Origin: Methylotenera sp.
Lineage (GTDB): Bacteria > Pseudomonadota > Gammaproteobacteria > Burkholderiales > Methylophilaceae
Assembly (NCBI RefSeq): GCF_030684185.1
Contig: NZ_JAUXOY010000014.1
Coordinates: 94,001 to 158,000 of the forward strand
Direction of reading: 5' to 3'
DNA: 64,000 bases
Program-made: the position numbers and the translations under genes
The notes under the pieces: generated by a model
The model's database searches: none
Told to the model about the DNA's origin: nothing
The model's input: the letters and a program-made list of their open reading frames with translations, nothing else
Part shown: positions 25,885-37,481 of the stretch, in pieces
How the letters are laid out: the number at the start of each line of letters is the position of its first letter
How positions within the stretch are numbered: position 1 is the first letter of the stretch

Positions 25885-26619
25885 ATGAAAAAGTGGATGT
25901 TAAATAGCCGGCATAATGCCCCCCCATTGGGTTTTGGCGGCTATGTAACACGAGGTTTGGTGCTGTTTTTTATGATACTTTTTTTGTATCAGCTTTGGAT
26001 ACTTTTGCATATTTTCTGGTGGATAAAATTTAATCCTTCCTCCAGCGCCTTTATGGAAGACCGCTTAAACATTATTCAAGAGACTAAGCCGGATGCTGAA
26101 CTGAAGTATCAATGGGTTGATTACGCTAAAATTTCTAATAATCTTAAGCGCGCTGTTATTGCATCAGAGGATGCAAAGTTTGTTGACCATGAAGGATTTG
26201 ATTGGGACGGTATTCAGAAGGCGTACGAAAAAAATCTTAAAAAAGGCAAAATCGTGGCAGGCGGCTCTACCATCAGCCAGCAACTGGCCAAAAATTTATT
26301 TTTGTCTACGAAGCGCACGCCTTGGCGCAAAGGCGAAGAAGCGCTGATTACGGTAATGCTGGAAAATATTCTGAGTAAACGTCGAATTTTAGAGATTTAT
26401 TTGAATGTGATTGAATGGGGCAACGGCGTGTTTGGTGCAGAGGCTGCGGCCAGGCATTATTATAAAACCAGTGCTTCCAAGCTAAGTAGCGGTCAGGCCG
26501 CAAAGCTGGCTGCCATGATACCTAATCCTCGTTATTACGATACGCACCGTTCTACAGCTTACTTAAATCGCCGCGCCGCCACTATACAAGCCAGAATGCG
26601 CTTTGTGGAGGTGCCGTAG
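25885..26619 (+). CDS. mtgA: monofunctional biosynthetic peptidoglycan transglycosylase
   Basis: GT51 enzyme that polymerises lipid II without cross-linking it. 244 aa: cytoplasmic tail, membrane helix (about 25-50), catalytic EDAKFVDHEGFDWDGI, then GGSTISQQLAKNLFLS and RRILEIYLNVIEWGNGVFG, the remaining conserved GT51 motifs. The aroE-mtgA pair is conserved in betaproteobacteria. Confidence 0.96.
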   Translation: MKKWMLNSRHNAPPLGFGGYVTRGLVLFFMILFLYQLWILLHIFWWIKFNPSSSAFMEDRLNIIQETKPDAELKYQWVDYAKISNNLKRAVIASEDAKFVDHEGFDWDGIQKAYEKNLKKGKIVAGGSTISQQLAKNLFLSTKRTPWRKGEEALITVMLENILSKRRILEIYLNVIEWGNGVFGAEAAARHYYKTSASKLSSGQAAKLAAMIPNPRYYDTHRSTAYLNRRAATIQARMRFVEVP

Positions 26620-26645
26620 AATGGTTGAAACTGCTTTTATTAAGA

Positions 26646-26870
26646 CTAATCTGTTAAAGCTGCAACTATTTTTTTAACGACAGGTGCGACTATGAAAATA
26701 GCAGGAAATGCTACAGGCCAGGCGTGAATAAATGCGCGCATCCAATGTGAAGTGAATTGCTGATCAACACCTGCGAATAGTGCCGTTAATACGCCAGACA
26801 TGATAAGTGCCATCAGCAACGACATGACAAAGGCAAATAAAATGTTGGTGTATTTTTTTGGTATTTTCAT
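26646..26870 (-). CDS. DUF2798 small membrane protein
   Basis: A 74-aa protein with two transmembrane helices (ILFAFVMSLLMALIMSGVL and AWPVAFPAIFIVAPVV), matching DUF2798. The ATG at 26870 is preferred over the upstream GTG. It converges with mtgA and lies upstream of uvrA on the same strand. Function unknown. Confidence 0.8.
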   Translation of the reverse strand: MKIPKKYTNILFAFVMSLLMALIMSGVLTALFAGVDQQFTSHWMRAFIHAWPVAFPAIFIVAPVVKKIVAALTD

Positions 26871-26907
26871 CAGCACTATTCTAATTCGTATAACAATATC
26901 TTTAGTA

Positions 26908-29724
26908 TTACAGCATCGCTTTTAAATATTTGGCCGTGTAGCTTTCGGTACTTTGTGCCACCTGTTCCGGCGTGCCTTCAGCAATTATGGTACCACCACC
27001 GTCACCACCTTCCGGGCCCATGTCTACAATCCAGTCTGCGGTTTTAATCACGTCCAGGTTGTGCTCAATAATCACAATGGTGTTGCCTGCATCACGTAAG
27101 CGGTGAATCACATCGAGCAACAATTGAATATCTGCAAAATGCAGGCCAGTGGTGGGTTCATCCAGAATGTACAAGGTGCGGCCAGTATCGCGTTTGCTGA
27201 GTTCTAAAGCTAGCTTAACTCGTTGCGCTTCACCGCCGCTAAGTGTTGTAGCGCTTTGCCCGAGTGTGATGTAGCCCAAACCAACGTCCAGCAGCGTTTT
27301 GAGTTTACGTGAAATGACAGGCTGCGCACTAAAGAACGCGTGCGCTTGCTCTACCGTCATGCCCAGTACTTCGTGAATATTTTTACCTTTGAATTGAATC
27401 TCTAACGTTTCACGGTTATAACGGTGGCCTTTACATACATCGCATGGCACATAGACATCGGGTAAAAAATGCATTTCAACACGAATCACGCCGTCGCCCT
27501 GGCAAGCTTCACAGCGACCACCTTTTACGTTAAACGAATATCGTCCTGGTCCGTAACCACGCACACGGCTTTCAGGCACACCTGCAAACAAGTCACGAAT
27601 CGGCGTAAATAAACCTGTATAGGTTGCCGGGTTGGAACGTGGCGTGCGGCCAATCGGGCTTTGGTCTACATCCACAACTTTGTCAAAAAAAGCTAAACCG
27701 TCTATCTCGCCAAACGGCGCTGGTTCTGTACTGCTGCCGTATAAATGTTGTGCTACTACACGGTATAAAGTGTCGTTAATGAGTGTGGATTTTCCACTGC
27801 CAGATACGCCTGTGATGCAGCTCAATAAGCCAACTGGCAGTTTGAGCGTGACATCTTTCAGGTTGTTGCCTGTAGTGTTGCTCAATTTAAGCCAGCGTGC
27901 AGGGTCTGCTTGTGTGCGTTTTTTGTTATAAATGATTTGTTTTTTGCCGCTTAAATAATCACCTGTAAGCGAATTTGGATTAGCTTTAACTTGGTCTGGC
28001 GTACCTTCTGCCACAATCTGCCCGCCATGCTCGCCTGCGCCAGGCCCAATATCCACGACATAATCAGCTGCCATAATAGCGTCTTGGTCATGTTCCACCA
28101 CAATCACGCTGTTACCAATATCGCGTAAGCGTTTCAATGTGTCCAGCAATCTATCATTATCACGCTGGTGCAAGCCGATTGAAGGCTCGTCCAGCACATA
28201 CATGACGCCGGTTAAACCGCTGCCGATTTGAGATGCTAAGCGTATACGCTGTGCTTCGCCGCCGGATAGTGTTTCTGCAGAGCGTGAAAGTGATAAATAT
28301 TCCAAACCAACATTCGTTAAAAACTTTAAGCGGTTGCTAATTTCTTTCACTATTTTGTCAGCAATAGTAAGTTTCGCACCAGTTAATTCAAGGGTATCAA
28401 AGAAAGTAAGCGCTAACTTAAGTGGCACTTCGCATACTTCATGAATATTTTTATTGCCCACTTTTACATGGCGTGCTTCTTTGCGTAAGCGCGTGCCTGA
28501 ACAGTCCGGGCAACTTTGTGAGTTCAGGTATTTTGCCAGTTCTTCGCGCACAGTTTGCGAATCGGTTTCGTGATAGCGGCGTTTAAGGTTGTTTAAAATA
28601 CCTTCAAATGTATGCGTTTTTTCAAAGAAAACACCTCGCTCATTCAGGTATTTAAACGGCATGACTTCTTTACCGCTGCCATTGAGCAGTACTTTTTGGA
28701 TGTACTCCGGCAGTTTTTCAAATGCGGTATCAAGATTAAAGTTATAGTGCGTGGCGATGCTTGCCAGCATTTGGAAGTAAAACTGATTGCGCCTATCCCA
28801 GCCTTTAATCGCTCCGGCAGCCAACGATAAATGCGGAAAAGCGACCACTCGCTTGGGGTCAAAAAAGTTAATGTTGCCCAAGCCATCACAAGTCGGGCAT
28901 GCGCCCATTGGGTTGTTAAAAGAGAATAAACGCGGCTCAAGTTCAGCAAGTGAGTAGTCACATACCGGGCATGAAAATTTAGCGGAAAAGAGATGCTCTT
29001 TGTCAGTGTCCATTTCCACTGCAATCGCTTTGCCTTCGGCTAAACGCAATGCGGTTTCAAATGATTCGGCAATACGTTGCTTCATGTCTAGCTTAACTTT
29101 GATGCGGTCAATCACTACCTCTACACTATGCTTGGTAGTTTTGGTGAGCTGTGGCAAAGCATCCACTTCATAAATCTTGCCATCAATCCGTAAACGTACA
29201 AAACCTTGTGCTTTAAGTTCTTCAAACAAATCCAGCTGTTCGCCTTTGCGATTACTCACCACGGGCGCCAATATCATCAGTTTGGTATCTTCTGGTAGCG
29301 ATAACACGTGATCCACCATTTGGCTTACGGTTTGAGCTTCAAGCCTAATGCCGTGTTCCGGGCATTCAGGGTCGCCAGCGCGGGCGTATAACAGGCGCAG
29401 ATAATCGTGAATTTCTGTCACGGTGCCGACAGTGGAGCGCGGATTGTGCGAAGTAGATTTTTGCTCGATAGAAATGGCAGGCGATAAACCTTCAATCAAA
29501 TCAACATCAGGTTTATCCATGCGCGCTAAAAACTGCCGCGCATAAGCAGATAGCGACTCAACATAGCGCCGCTGGCCTTCCGCATACAGGGTGTCAAAGG
29601 CGAGTGAGGACTTACCTGAGCCAGATAGCCCCGTAATCACGACTAACTTATTACGTGGAATATCCAGTGAGATATTTTTTAAATTGTGCGTGCGGGCACC
29701 GCGTATTTTTATGAATTCCATCAT
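26908..29724 (-). CDS. uvrA: excinuclease ABC subunit A
   Basis: DNA damage recognition ATPase of nucleotide excision repair. 938 aa from the ATG at 29724 (a GTG start at 29739 is possible). Two ABC modules with Walker [16 protein letters not shown] and [15 protein letters not shown], signature LSGGEAQR twice, and two zinc modules: CPVC...CPTC, and CEAC with CDVC. Divergent from the MFS gene, with ssb beyond it, a common arrangement. Confidence 0.98.
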   Translation of the reverse strand: MMEFIKIRGARTHNLKNISLDIPRNKLVVITGLSGSGKSSLAFDTLYAEGQRRYVESLSAYARQFLARMDKPDVDLIEGLSPAISIEQKSTSHNPRSTVGTVTEIHDYLRLLYARAGDPECPEHGIRLEAQTVSQMVDHVLSLPEDTKLMILAPVVSNRKGEQLDLFEELKAQGFVRLRIDGKIYEVDALPQLTKTTKHSVEVVIDRIKVKLDMKQRIAESFETALRLAEGKAIAVEMDTDKEHLFSAKFSCPVCDYSLAELEPRLFSFNNPMGACPTCDGLGNINFFDPKRVVAFPHLSLAAGAIKGWDRRNQFYFQMLASIATHYNFNLDTAFEKLPEYIQKVLLNGSGKEVMPFKYLNERGVFFEKTHTFEGILNNLKRRYHETDSQTVREELAKYLNSQSCPDCSGTRLRKEARHVKVGNKNIHEVCEVPLKLALTFFDTLELTGAKLTIADKIVKEISNRLKFLTNVGLEYLSLSRSAETLSGGEAQRIRLASQIGSGLTGVMYVLDEPSIGLHQRDNDRLLDTLKRLRDIGNSVIVVEHDQDAIMAADYVVDIGPGAGEHGGQIVAEGTPDQVKANPNSLTGDYLSGKKQIIYNKKRTQADPARWLKLSNTTGNNLKDVTLKLPVGLLSCITGVSGSGKSTLINDTLYRVVAQHLYGSSTEPAPFGEIDGLAFFDKVVDVDQSPIGRTPRSNPATYTGLFTPIRDLFAGVPESRVRGYGPGRYSFNVKGGRCEACQGDGVIRVEMHFLPDVYVPCDVCKGHRYNRETLEIQFKGKNIHEVLGMTVEQAHAFFSAQPVISRKLKTLLDVGLGYITLGQSATTLSGGEAQRVKLALELSKRDTGRTLYILDEPTTGLHFADIQLLLDVIHRLRDAGNTIVIIEHNLDVIKTADWIVDMGPEGGDGGGTIIAEGTPEQVAQSTESYTAKYLKAML

Positions 29725-29818
29725 GCTGTTACTAAACACTCGGGTTAATTTTAGGGCAACCTGCTAATATACCTACTTTTACATATTTAGCTAAACATTT
29801 TTCAGGCCTTTAGTTTTC

Positions 29819-31288
29819 ATGTCCACATCAAAGCACCATTCAGACAATCAAACGCATGACCTTTTTACCGATATTGCCGCTGATACCATGACGTCACTTG
29901 ATATTCCGTCAGACAAAATGACCCCTGTAGAGATGCGAGCCACCTTAAGCCTGGCGTCTATTTATGGCTTGCGTATGTTCGGTATGTTTTCAATTTTGCC
30001 GATTTTTGCAATCTATGCCTCAACCTTGCCGGATAATCCTAGTGCACTGATGATTGGACTGGCATTAGGCGCTTATGGCCTTACGCAAGCGTTATTTCAA
30101 TTACCCTTTGGTATGGCATCTGATAAATTTGGTCGCAAGCCCATGATTTACTTAGGCCTTGCAATTTTCGCTATAGGCAGTATGGTCGCTGCCTTGGCCA
30201 TGAATATTGAAGGGGTGATTATTGGCCGCGCGATTCAAGGTGCAGGCGCAGTTTCTGCCGTTGTTACAGCATTATTGGCAGACTTGACCAGAGACGAACA
30301 TCGCACCAAAGCTATGGCCACTATAGGCGCAACTATTGGTGTGGCATTTGCCGTTTCACTGGTGGGCGGGCCTTTGTTAAATCAGTGGATAGGCGTGCAA
30401 GGTATATTTGTGATGACGGCATTTTTAACTCTGGCTGCGATTGTTGTTGTGAAGTTTGTGGTGCCAGATCCAGTTCACAGCCACTACCACTCTGATGCCA
30501 GCGCTGCGCCAGCTAAACTAAAAGATGTGCTGAAAAATAAACAGTTATTACGTTTAAATTATGGTATTTTTGCCTTGCATGCCGCGCAAATGGCGATGTT
30601 TGTAGTGGTGCCGTTTGCTATTGCTAAATCAGGCAATATCGAAGTAAACCAACATTGGCATATTTATTTGCCAGTATTAGTCGCTTCTTTTGTGTTTATG
30701 GTGCCTGCGATTATTTATGCTGAAAAACAAGCTAAAATGAAACAGGTATTTGTTGGTGCTGTGGCTACTATGTTACTTGCACAGCTAGTTTTTGCAGGAT
30801 CTATTCAACATTTCTGGGGTATCGTTTTTTCACTCACCCTTTACTTTATCGCGTTTAATGTGCTTGAAGCTTCTCTGCCTTCCATGATTAGTAAAATTGC
30901 GCCCGCAGCGGCAAAGGGCACGGCGATGGGTGTTTATAATACCGCGCAATCTTTGGGTATTTTTGCGGGTGGCGCTTTAGGCGGTTATTTGTCACATAAA
31001 TTCGGCTTTGCGAGCGTATTTATTTTTTGTAGCGTAATGATGCTTTTATGGCTAATATTTGCATATTCAATGCAAGCGCCGCCAGCAGTAAAAACCAAAA
31101 TGTACAGCTTGGATGAAACCGCCGCAGAGTTAAGTACGGCTAACGCCGCGATTCTAAAAGACAGGCTAACTAAGCTTATTGGCGTAATGGAGGCTGTGGT
31201 GCTGCCGCAAGAACGCACTGTGATATTGAAAATAGATAAATCGCAAGATTGGGATGAAGCCCAAGTGTATAAATTGTTGAGAGGATAA
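29819..31288 (+). CDS. yajR: YajR-like MFS transporter
   Basis: A 489-aa major facilitator with 12 predicted helices. Motif A is [15 protein letters not shown], followed by [24 protein letters not shown], very like E. coli YajR. After the last helix, about 75 residues form the YAM-type ferredoxin-like domain ([34 protein letters not shown]), the distinguishing feature of YajR. The N-terminal 35 residues are polar and extra. Substrate unproven. Starts divergently from uvrA and ends two bases before ssb. Confidence 0.88.
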   Translation: MSTSKHHSDNQTHDLFTDIAADTMTSLDIPSDKMTPVEMRATLSLASIYGLRMFGMFSILPIFAIYASTLPDNPSALMIGLALGAYGLTQALFQLPFGMASDKFGRKPMIYLGLAIFAIGSMVAALAMNIEGVIIGRAIQGAGAVSAVVTALLADLTRDEHRTKAMATIGATIGVAFAVSLVGGPLLNQWIGVQGIFVMTAFLTLAAIVVVKFVVPDPVHSHYHSDASAAPAKLKDVLKNKQLLRLNYGIFALHAAQMAMFVVVPFAIAKSGNIEVNQHWHIYLPVLVASFVFMVPAIIYAEKQAKMKQVFVGAVATMLLAQLVFAGSIQHFWGIVFSLTLYFIAFNVLEASLPSMISKIAPAAAKGTAMGVYNTAQSLGIFAGGALGGYLSHKFGFASVFIFCSVMMLLWLIFAYSMQAPPAVKTKMYSLDETAAELSTANAAILKDRLTKLIGVMEAVVLPQERTVILKIDKSQDWDEAQVYKLLRG

Positions 31289-31290
31289 AA

Positions 31291-31800
31291 ATGGCGTCAG
31301 TTAATAAAGTAATTTTAGTCGGTAATTTAGGTAAAGACCCTGAAGTAAGGTTCATGCCAAACGGCGAAGCGGTATGTAACTTCAGTATTGCCACAACCGA
31401 TAGCTGGAAAGATAAATCTGGGGCAAAACAAGAGCGCACGGAATGGCACAATATTGTGATGTATCGCAAATTGGCAGAAATCGCAGGGGAATATCTTAAA
31501 AAAGGTCGCCCTGTATATGTAGAAGGCCGCTTGCAAACACGTAAATGGCAAACTAAAGAAGGTCAGGACCGCTACACAACAGAAATCATCGCAGACCAAA
31601 TGCAAATGCTTGGCGGGCGTGATGGCGGCGGATCCAACGCTAGTTATGATGGCGGTATGGACCAAAGCAGTAGTGCTGGCGATTACAATCAAGCGCCACC
31701 AAGTAACCAATCATCAGCAAAACAAGCGCCAGCCCAATCAACTGCAAAACCAGCAGGCGGTTCAGGATTCGATGATTTTGAAGACGATATTCCTTTCTAG
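31291..31800 (+). CDS. ssb: single-stranded DNA-binding protein
   Basis: Tetrameric OB-fold protein coating ssDNA in replication and repair, 169 aa. OB domain from [20 protein letters not shown] to about residue 110, then a Gly/Ser/Gln-rich linker and the acidic tip DDFEDDIPF that recruits partner proteins. Two bases after the transporter gene, so probably cotranscribed. Confidence 0.98.
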   Translation: MASVNKVILVGNLGKDPEVRFMPNGEAVCNFSIATTDSWKDKSGAKQERTEWHNIVMYRKLAEIAGEYLKKGRPVYVEGRLQTRKWQTKEGQDRYTTEIIADQMQMLGGRDGGGSNASYDGGMDQSSSAGDYNQAPPSNQSSAKQAPAQSTAKPAGGSGFDDFEDDIPF

Positions 31801-31860
31801 CGCCTGCAAGATAATATGTAATATTGCTTTCCTTAAAATTATGACAGATAGCCCATACTC

Positions 31861-34428
31861 TTGAATATTTTTTGGAATACATCGCTAATTGCTTTATCGG
31901 TAATAGTAGCCGTCGCTGGCTCATTTACCGCTTTAGCGCACGCAGCACGCATGCGGCACGCCCAAGGCAGCACCTCAATTGCCTGGATGGTCAGCGGAGG
32001 CATCACGCTCGGTATGGCCATTTGGTCGATGCATTTCATCGGCATGCTGGCTTTTCACTTGCCAATTCCGCTTAGCTATGACTTACCGCTAACGCTACTT
32101 TCAGCAGTGCCTGCAATGGCTGCGGCTTTGTTGGGTTTTTACGTTTTACGTACACCTGCAGTGAGTAATACGCGCATATTTTTAGCGGGTTTGTTTATGG
32201 GTGCAGGTATTAGCAGCATGCATTACATTGGCATGGCTGCGCTTAAAATGTCACCGGCCATTACATACAATCCGGGTATTTATGCCCTTTCTATATTTAT
32301 TGCCATTGCTGCTTCATGGATTGCCTTGCTGATGATGTTTAGAGGCGAGCAAATTAAGTTACCGGAATACGTACGTTTTGCACTGGGAAGCTTGGTGATG
32401 GGGTTGGCCATTTCCGGCATGCATTACACCAGCATGCAGGGAGTAACTATCTCACCTGGCAGCGTATGCATGGGAGGAGCCGTGCATATTGATAGTCCGG
32501 CATTGGCAATCATTGTGTCTTTGGTTTCTTTACTCTGGTTTGGTGGAGGCATTCTTGCTGCATCGTTTGATCAACGCCTCGCCCGACATAATGCGCTTGC
32601 GCTGTCACAATTACAGCATCTGCACTCAACTTTAGAAAAGTCAGCAAATGACGCTGCCGCAAGCATGTTGCATGATTTAAGTGAAAGCGAAAAAAAAATG
32701 CGCTCAGTCGTTGAAGGTGCGCTGGATTGCATTGTAATGATGGATGAAAAGGGTAGCCTAGTCGAATTCAATCCTGCTGCAGAACGCACTTTTGGCTATA
32801 AGCGTGAAGAAGTGATAGGTAGAAACTTTGCAGACGTAATTATTCCATTCGCTTCGCGTAAGGCACATAGAGAAGGATTTGAACGTTTCGGAAAAACAGG
32901 GCAATCTACAATGCTTGGTAAGCGTATTGAGTTGAACGCCATGCATGCCAATGGTAGGGAATTTCCGGTTGAGCTAGCTATTACCGCGTTTGACTGGACA
33001 GGTTCGCGAATGATGGTGGGCTTTTTGCGCGATATTACCGAACGCAAAAAAGCTGAGTTTGAAATTAACAACCTGGCCTTTTATGATCCTTTGACTAAAT
33101 TACCGAACCGGCGATTGCTTCGTGAACGTTTGGAATCTATGCTTGACATGGAAGTTGCTTATAAAACATATAGCGCCATTCTGTTTATAGACCTCGATAA
33201 TTTTAAGACACTCAACGACACACGTGGCCACGATATAGGCGATTTGTTATTGATGGAAGTCGCTGAACGCCTAAAATCTTGTGTACGAAGTGAGGATACA
33301 GTGGCGCGTTTAGGTGGCGATGAGTTTGTGGTTATCCTGGAATATTTAAGTGGTGATATTGAGCAGGCGACGATACAGGCCGAAGTGGTAGGAGAGAAGG
33401 TTAGAAAGGTGCTTGGTCAACCATACCTGATTCAGGATTTTGACCATTACAGCACGCCGAGTATTGGTATCAGTATGTTTCACAGCCAGGAAATGACTGT
33501 GGATGAATTGCTGAAACGTGCAGATACCGCCATGTATCAAGCCAAGCAGGCTGGTCGGAATACATTGCGGTTCTTTGACCCTGCGATGCAGGCAGAGCTG
33601 GAAGCGCGTGCAGCACTTGAAGATGATTTACGTTTTGCCCTGGAAAGCGGTCAATTGAAATTATTGCTGCAAATGCAGGTTAATGAATTAAATCAAATTA
33701 TAGGTGCTGAAGCTTTGATTCGGTGGGAACATCCAGAACAAGGGCTTATTTACCCATCTCAATTTGTGCCATTCGCAGAAGAATCATTACTCATCCTTCC
33801 AATCGGCCAGTGGGTATTGGAAACTGCCTGTGCGCAACTGATGGAGTGGCAAAACAACCCGGTGACGCAAGACCTTAGTTTGGCTATCAATGTTAGCGCA
33901 AGGCAGTTTCGCCAAGCCAATTTCGTTGAGCAGATACAATCAACGCTCGCCAAGTTTGACATTTCCCCACATAAACTCAAGCTTGAACTGACCGAAAGTC
34001 TGGTATTCGACAACATTGCTGATTCCATCAGAAAAATGCGGGAATTGCGGGCCATTGGCATCAACTTTGCCATGGACGATTTCGGTACAGGTTATGCTTC
34101 GTTAATCTACTTAAAAAGCTTGCCGCTGAGCCAAATCAAAATTGACAGAAGCTTTGTGCGCGATATTGCCGTTGACCGCGACGATGAAATTATCGTACAA
34201 ACCATTATCAGCATGGCGCATAATCTTGGTTTGGAAGTGATTGCCGAAGGGGTTGAAACTGTGGCGCAGCTTGAGTTTTTGCGTAAAAGCGGTTGCAAGG
34301 CTTTTCAGGGGCATTTGTTTAGCAAGCCAGTTTCTCAAGCTGAATTTAATAAGCTTATCAGTCAAAGCGTGAATAGTAACGACAGATTTCCTTCAATCAC
34401 CTACAGTCCGCTTGCGCTTTGGACATAA
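31861..34428 (+). CDS. MHYT-PAS-GGDEF-EAL membrane signalling protein
   Basis: An 855-aa cyclic-di-GMP enzyme. The N-terminal MHYT sensor (seven helices, 1-235) has the three MHxxxM motifs MHFIGM (57), MHYIGM (120) and MHYTSM (187), thought to bind copper and sense gas or redox. Then PAS (about 282-400), GGDEF (485-489, with I-site RSED at 476-479) and an EAL domain (EAL at 617-619, later DDFGTGYASL). Both catalytic motifs are intact. Start is TTG with a weak ribosome site. Confidence 0.93.
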   Translation: MNIFWNTSLIALSVIVAVAGSFTALAHAARMRHAQGSTSIAWMVSGGITLGMAIWSMHFIGMLAFHLPIPLSYDLPLTLLSAVPAMAAALLGFYVLRTPAVSNTRIFLAGLFMGAGISSMHYIGMAALKMSPAITYNPGIYALSIFIAIAASWIALLMMFRGEQIKLPEYVRFALGSLVMGLAISGMHYTSMQGVTISPGSVCMGGAVHIDSPALAIIVSLVSLLWFGGGILAASFDQRLARHNALALSQLQHLHSTLEKSANDAAASMLHDLSESEKKMRSVVEGALDCIVMMDEKGSLVEFNPAAERTFGYKREEVIGRNFADVIIPFASRKAHREGFERFGKTGQSTMLGKRIELNAMHANGREFPVELAITAFDWTGSRMMVGFLRDITERKKAEFEINNLAFYDPLTKLPNRRLLRERLESMLDMEVAYKTYSAILFIDLDNFKTLNDTRGHDIGDLLLMEVAERLKSCVRSEDTVARLGGDEFVVILEYLSGDIEQATIQAEVVGEKVRKVLGQPYLIQDFDHYSTPSIGISMFHSQEMTVDELLKRADTAMYQAKQAGRNTLRFFDPAMQAELEARAALEDDLRFALESGQLKLLLQMQVNELNQIIGAEALIRWEHPEQGLIYPSQFVPFAEESLLILPIGQWVLETACAQLMEWQNNPVTQDLSLAINVSARQFRQANFVEQIQSTLAKFDISPHKLKLELTESLVFDNIADSIRKMRELRAIGINFAMDDFGTGYASLIYLKSLPLSQIKIDRSFVRDIAVDRDDEIIVQTIISMAHNLGLEVIAEGVETVAQLEFLRKSGCKAFQGHLFSKPVSQAEFNKLISQSVNSNDRFPSITYSPLALWT

Positions 34429-34578
34429 GCAAATACTAGCCATTACAAATTTATGCAGTTCTTAGTTTCCCCTCTTTTACAATTCACTTATTTTCAAAAT
34501 CCCTTAAATTTTTGGGATTAGCCAAGTCGCCAAATAAGGTATAATTCGCGGTTATCTAACTGTTTGTTGAGGTATTTT

Positions 34579-34878
34579 ATGCCTATTTACGATTATCAAT
34601 GTACAAGTTGCGGCCATAAAGCAGAAGTCATGCGCAAAATTAGCGCAGCAAGCACAGAAGCTTGCCCACAATGTGGCGCTGAAACTTTTAGTAAACAATT
34701 GTCTGCGCCAAGCTTTCAGCTAAGTGGCAGCGGCTGGTATGCCACAGACTTTAAAAACGGCGGTAATAAAGCGCCTTCAAGCAAAACTGAGAGTTCGGGT
34801 AGCGAGTCATCGGTAGAAAAAAAGTCTGAAACTGTAGCTTCGCCGGCCGCTTGTGCCAGTGGCTGCGCTTGCCATTAA
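34579..34878 (+). CDS. FmdB-family zinc-ribbon protein
   Basis: A 99-aa small protein: MPIYDYQCTSCGHKAEVMRKI...CPQCG forms a CxxC/CxxC zinc ribbon, followed by a low-complexity Ser/Lys tail ending in CASGCACH. Start at ATG 34579 with TTGAGG upstream, not the track's TTG. The fmdB-DUF502-aspS cluster is conserved in betaproteobacteria. Regulatory role is presumed from the family name only. Confidence 0.9.
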   Translation: MPIYDYQCTSCGHKAEVMRKISAASTEACPQCGAETFSKQLSAPSFQLSGSGWYATDFKNGGNKAPSSKTESSGSESSVEKKSETVASPAACASGCACH

Positions 34879-34896
34879 AGCTTCTTCACGAAACGT

Positions 34897-35517
34897 ATGA
34901 AAAAATATTTTATTACGGGTCTGCTGGTGCTGGTCCCGCTGTTCATTACCGCGTGGGTGCTCACTGGCATCATCGGCATGATGGATCAAAGCTTATTTCT
35001 GCTTCCTGAAAATTGGCGACCTAAAGCGCAATTGGGGCTAGAGATTCCGGGCGTAGGCGCTTTACTCACCTTGTTTATCATTTTTGTGACCGGCTTAATT
35101 GCCACCAATTTTTTTGGTAAGCAGCTCATTTTGCTGTGGGAAGCCATGCTGGCGCGGGTGCCCGTGGTGAAGTCTATTTACGCCAGTGTTAAGCAAGTAT
35201 CTGATACGCTATTTTCAGATTCTGGTAATGCTTTTCGCCAGGCAGTCTTGGTGCAGTTTCCGCGTGAGGGTGCCTGGACAATTGCTTTCATCACAGGGCA
35301 ACCGGGTGGTGATGTGGCGAATCATTTGACTGGTGATTTTCTGAGCGTTTATGTGCCTACAACACCGAATCCTACTGGAGGCTATTTTTTGATGATGCCG
35401 CGTGCAGATGTGGTTGAGCTGGACATGACCGTTGATGAGGCGCTGAAGTATATTATTTCGATGGGGGTAGTATCACCCTCACCTAAATTAAAAGCTAAAT
35501 TACTTGTTAAAGATTAA
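34897..35517 (+). CDS. DUF502 membrane protein
   Basis: A 206-aa protein with two transmembrane helices (ITGLLVLVPLFITAWVLTGI and LLTLFIIFVTGLIATNFFG) and a conserved cytoplasmic body VPVVKSIYASVKQVSDTL, PTTPNPTGGYFLMMP and SMGVVSP, the signatures of DUF502. Function unknown; invariably near aspS in this lineage. Confidence 0.9.
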   Translation: MKKYFITGLLVLVPLFITAWVLTGIIGMMDQSLFLLPENWRPKAQLGLEIPGVGALLTLFIIFVTGLIATNFFGKQLILLWEAMLARVPVVKSIYASVKQVSDTLFSDSGNAFRQAVLVQFPREGAWTIAFITGQPGGDVANHLTGDFLSVYVPTTPNPTGGYFLMMPRADVVELDMTVDEALKYIISMGVVSPSPKLKAKLLVKD

Positions 35518-35586
35518 ACGATATACCCCCATTTTATATAAAAACTATTCATTCACTTAACTGACTACTCAACAAGACTTAATACT

Positions 35587-37371
35587 ATGCGTACACATTA
35601 CTGCGGCCATTTAAACCGCGAACACATCGGCCAAACTGTTACATTATGTGGTTGGGCGCATCGCCGCCGCGACCATGGTGGCGTTATCTTTATTGACTTG
35701 CGCGACCGTGAAGGCATGGCGCAAATCGTAATTAACCCTGATGCAAAAACCGCATTTTCAATCGCTGAAAGCGTACGCAGTGAATATGTACTTAAAGTGA
35801 CCTGTGTCGTGCAAGCGCGCCCGGACGGCGCAACCAATGCTAATTTAGCGACGGGTGAAGTTGAAATGATTGCCACTGAGATTGAAATTCTCAATGCGTC
35901 ACTCACGCCGCCGTTCCAGTTAGATGATGAAAACTTAACTGAAACTGTGCGTTTACAACATCGCTATATTGATTTACGTCGTCCAGCGATGCAAAAAAAC
36001 ATGATGTTGCGTTACCGCGTGGCGAAAACCCTGCGTGATTATTTAGATACTAACGGATTCATTGAAGTTGAAACGCCGATGTTAACGCGCTCAACACCTG
36101 AAGGCGCGCGTGATTACCTGGTGCCAAGCCGTGTGCATGCAGGTCAGTTCTTTGCGTTGCCACAATCACCGCAATTATTCAAACAATTGCTCATGGTTTC
36201 AGGTTTTGACCGTTACTTCCAAATCACTAAGTGCTTCCGCGATGAAGATTTGCGTGCAGACCGTCAGCCAGAATTCACCCAAGTGGATATTGAAACATCG
36301 TTCATGACTGAAAATGAAATCATGGATATTGTTGAAGAAATGATTCGACAAATGTTGAAAAAAGTTCAAAACGTTGATTTGCCAGCGGCATTTCCGCGCA
36401 TGTCATTTCATGAAGCCATGACCCGTTACGGCTCAGATAAACCTGATATGCGCGTAACGCTGGAAATCACCGAGCTTTCAGATGTCATGAAAGACGTAGA
36501 TTTTAAAGTGTTTGCAGGCGCTGCCAACATGGCGGGCGGCCGAGTGGCTGCCTTGCGCGTGCCAAATGGCGCGGCAATTGCCCGTAGTGAGATTGATGCA
36601 TACACAGAATTCGTCAAAATTTACGGGGCGAAGGGTCTTGCTTATATCAAGATTAACGATGTGACTAAATTGAACGAAGAAGGCCTGCAAAGTCCAATCG
36701 TAAAAAACATTCATGTCAAAGCATTGCAGGCTATTATTGACCGCACAGGCGCACAAAATGGTGACATCGTATTCTTTGGCGCAGACAAAACCAAAGTGGT
36801 GAACGAAGCATTAGGTGCATTACGCCTTAAAGTCGGTCACGATAAAGGCCACGTGGATGGCCGTGCCTGGGCGCCATTGTGGGTGGTGGATTTCCCAATG
36901 TTTGAACATGATGAAGAAAATGATCGCTGGGCGGCATTGCACCATCCGTTCACCGCACCAAAAGACGGCCACGAAGACCTACTTACCAGCAACCCAGGCG
37001 CTGCACTTTCAAAAGCGTACGACATGGTGTTAAATGGCTGGGAAGTGGGCGGCGGTTCAGTACGTATCCACAAACAAGACGTGCAATCTAAAGTGTTCGA
37101 TGCACTCAAAATCAGCAAAGAAGAAGCCCAAGAAAAATTTGGCTTCTTGTTAGACGCATTGCAATACGGCGCACCACCACATGGCGGCCTGGCGTTCGGT
37201 TTAGACCGCTTGGTCACGTTAATGGCAGGTGCAGAGTCTATCCGTGATGTGATTGCCTTCCCGAAAACCCAGCGTGCACAATGTCTAATGACTAACGCGC
37301 CGAATGAAGTGGATGAGAAGCAGTTGAGGGAGTTGCATATCAGAGTTCGCTCTCAAACGCCAACTGCTTAA
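35587..37371 (+). CDS. aspS: aspartyl-tRNA synthetase
   Basis: Class IIb synthetase, 594 aa: N-terminal OB anticodon domain ([22 protein letters not shown]), motif 1/2 ([37 protein letters not shown]), a bacterial GAD insert, and motif 3 ([15 protein letters not shown]). Probably the non-discriminating or bacterial type; not distinguishable here. A palindromic repeat element starts exactly at its stop codon. Confidence 0.98.
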   Translation: MRTHYCGHLNREHIGQTVTLCGWAHRRRDHGGVIFIDLRDREGMAQIVINPDAKTAFSIAESVRSEYVLKVTCVVQARPDGATNANLATGEVEMIATEIEILNASLTPPFQLDDENLTETVRLQHRYIDLRRPAMQKNMMLRYRVAKTLRDYLDTNGFIEVETPMLTRSTPEGARDYLVPSRVHAGQFFALPQSPQLFKQLLMVSGFDRYFQITKCFRDEDLRADRQPEFTQVDIETSFMTENEIMDIVEEMIRQMLKKVQNVDLPAAFPRMSFHEAMTRYGSDKPDMRVTLEITELSDVMKDVDFKVFAGAANMAGGRVAALRVPNGAAIARSEIDAYTEFVKIYGAKGLAYIKINDVTKLNEEGLQSPIVKNIHVKALQAIIDRTGAQNGDIVFFGADKTKVVNEALGALRLKVGHDKGHVDGRAWAPLWVVDFPMFEHDEENDRWAALHHPFTAPKDGHEDLLTSNPGAALSKAYDMVLNGWEVGGGSVRIHKQDVQSKVFDALKISKEEAQEKFGFLLDALQYGAPPHGGLAFGLDRLVTLMAGAESIRDVIAFPKTQRAQCLMTNAPNEVDEKQLRELHIRVRSQTPTA

Positions 37372-37470
37372 AATGCACTCGCTTCACGATAACGTCGTTA
37401 CATCCGCTTGCCGTACTATTCGTACTGTCTACGCGGATGTACCTAGTTCTCGTATCGCGAATTGCATTTT
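37370..37470 (+). repeat. palindromic element, copy 1 (GCCGTACT core)
   Basis: A roughly 100-bp imperfect palindrome. The core ATCCGCTTGCCGTACTATTC, GTACTGTCT and GCGGAT is shared with 50922-51015; the outer arms (AAAATGCA and TGCATTTT) are specific to this copy but complementary to each other. It lies between aspS and a small membrane-protein gene and has no T tract. The core resembles a repeat I recall from Neisseria genomes. Confidence 0.8.
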
Positions 37471-37481
37471 GGGGTGAAAAA

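Noticed and set aside
37370-37470. Integron attC site for the palindromic element
   Set aside because: No R'/R'' core sites of the RYYYAAC/GTTRRRY form in the right places and no integrase in the window.
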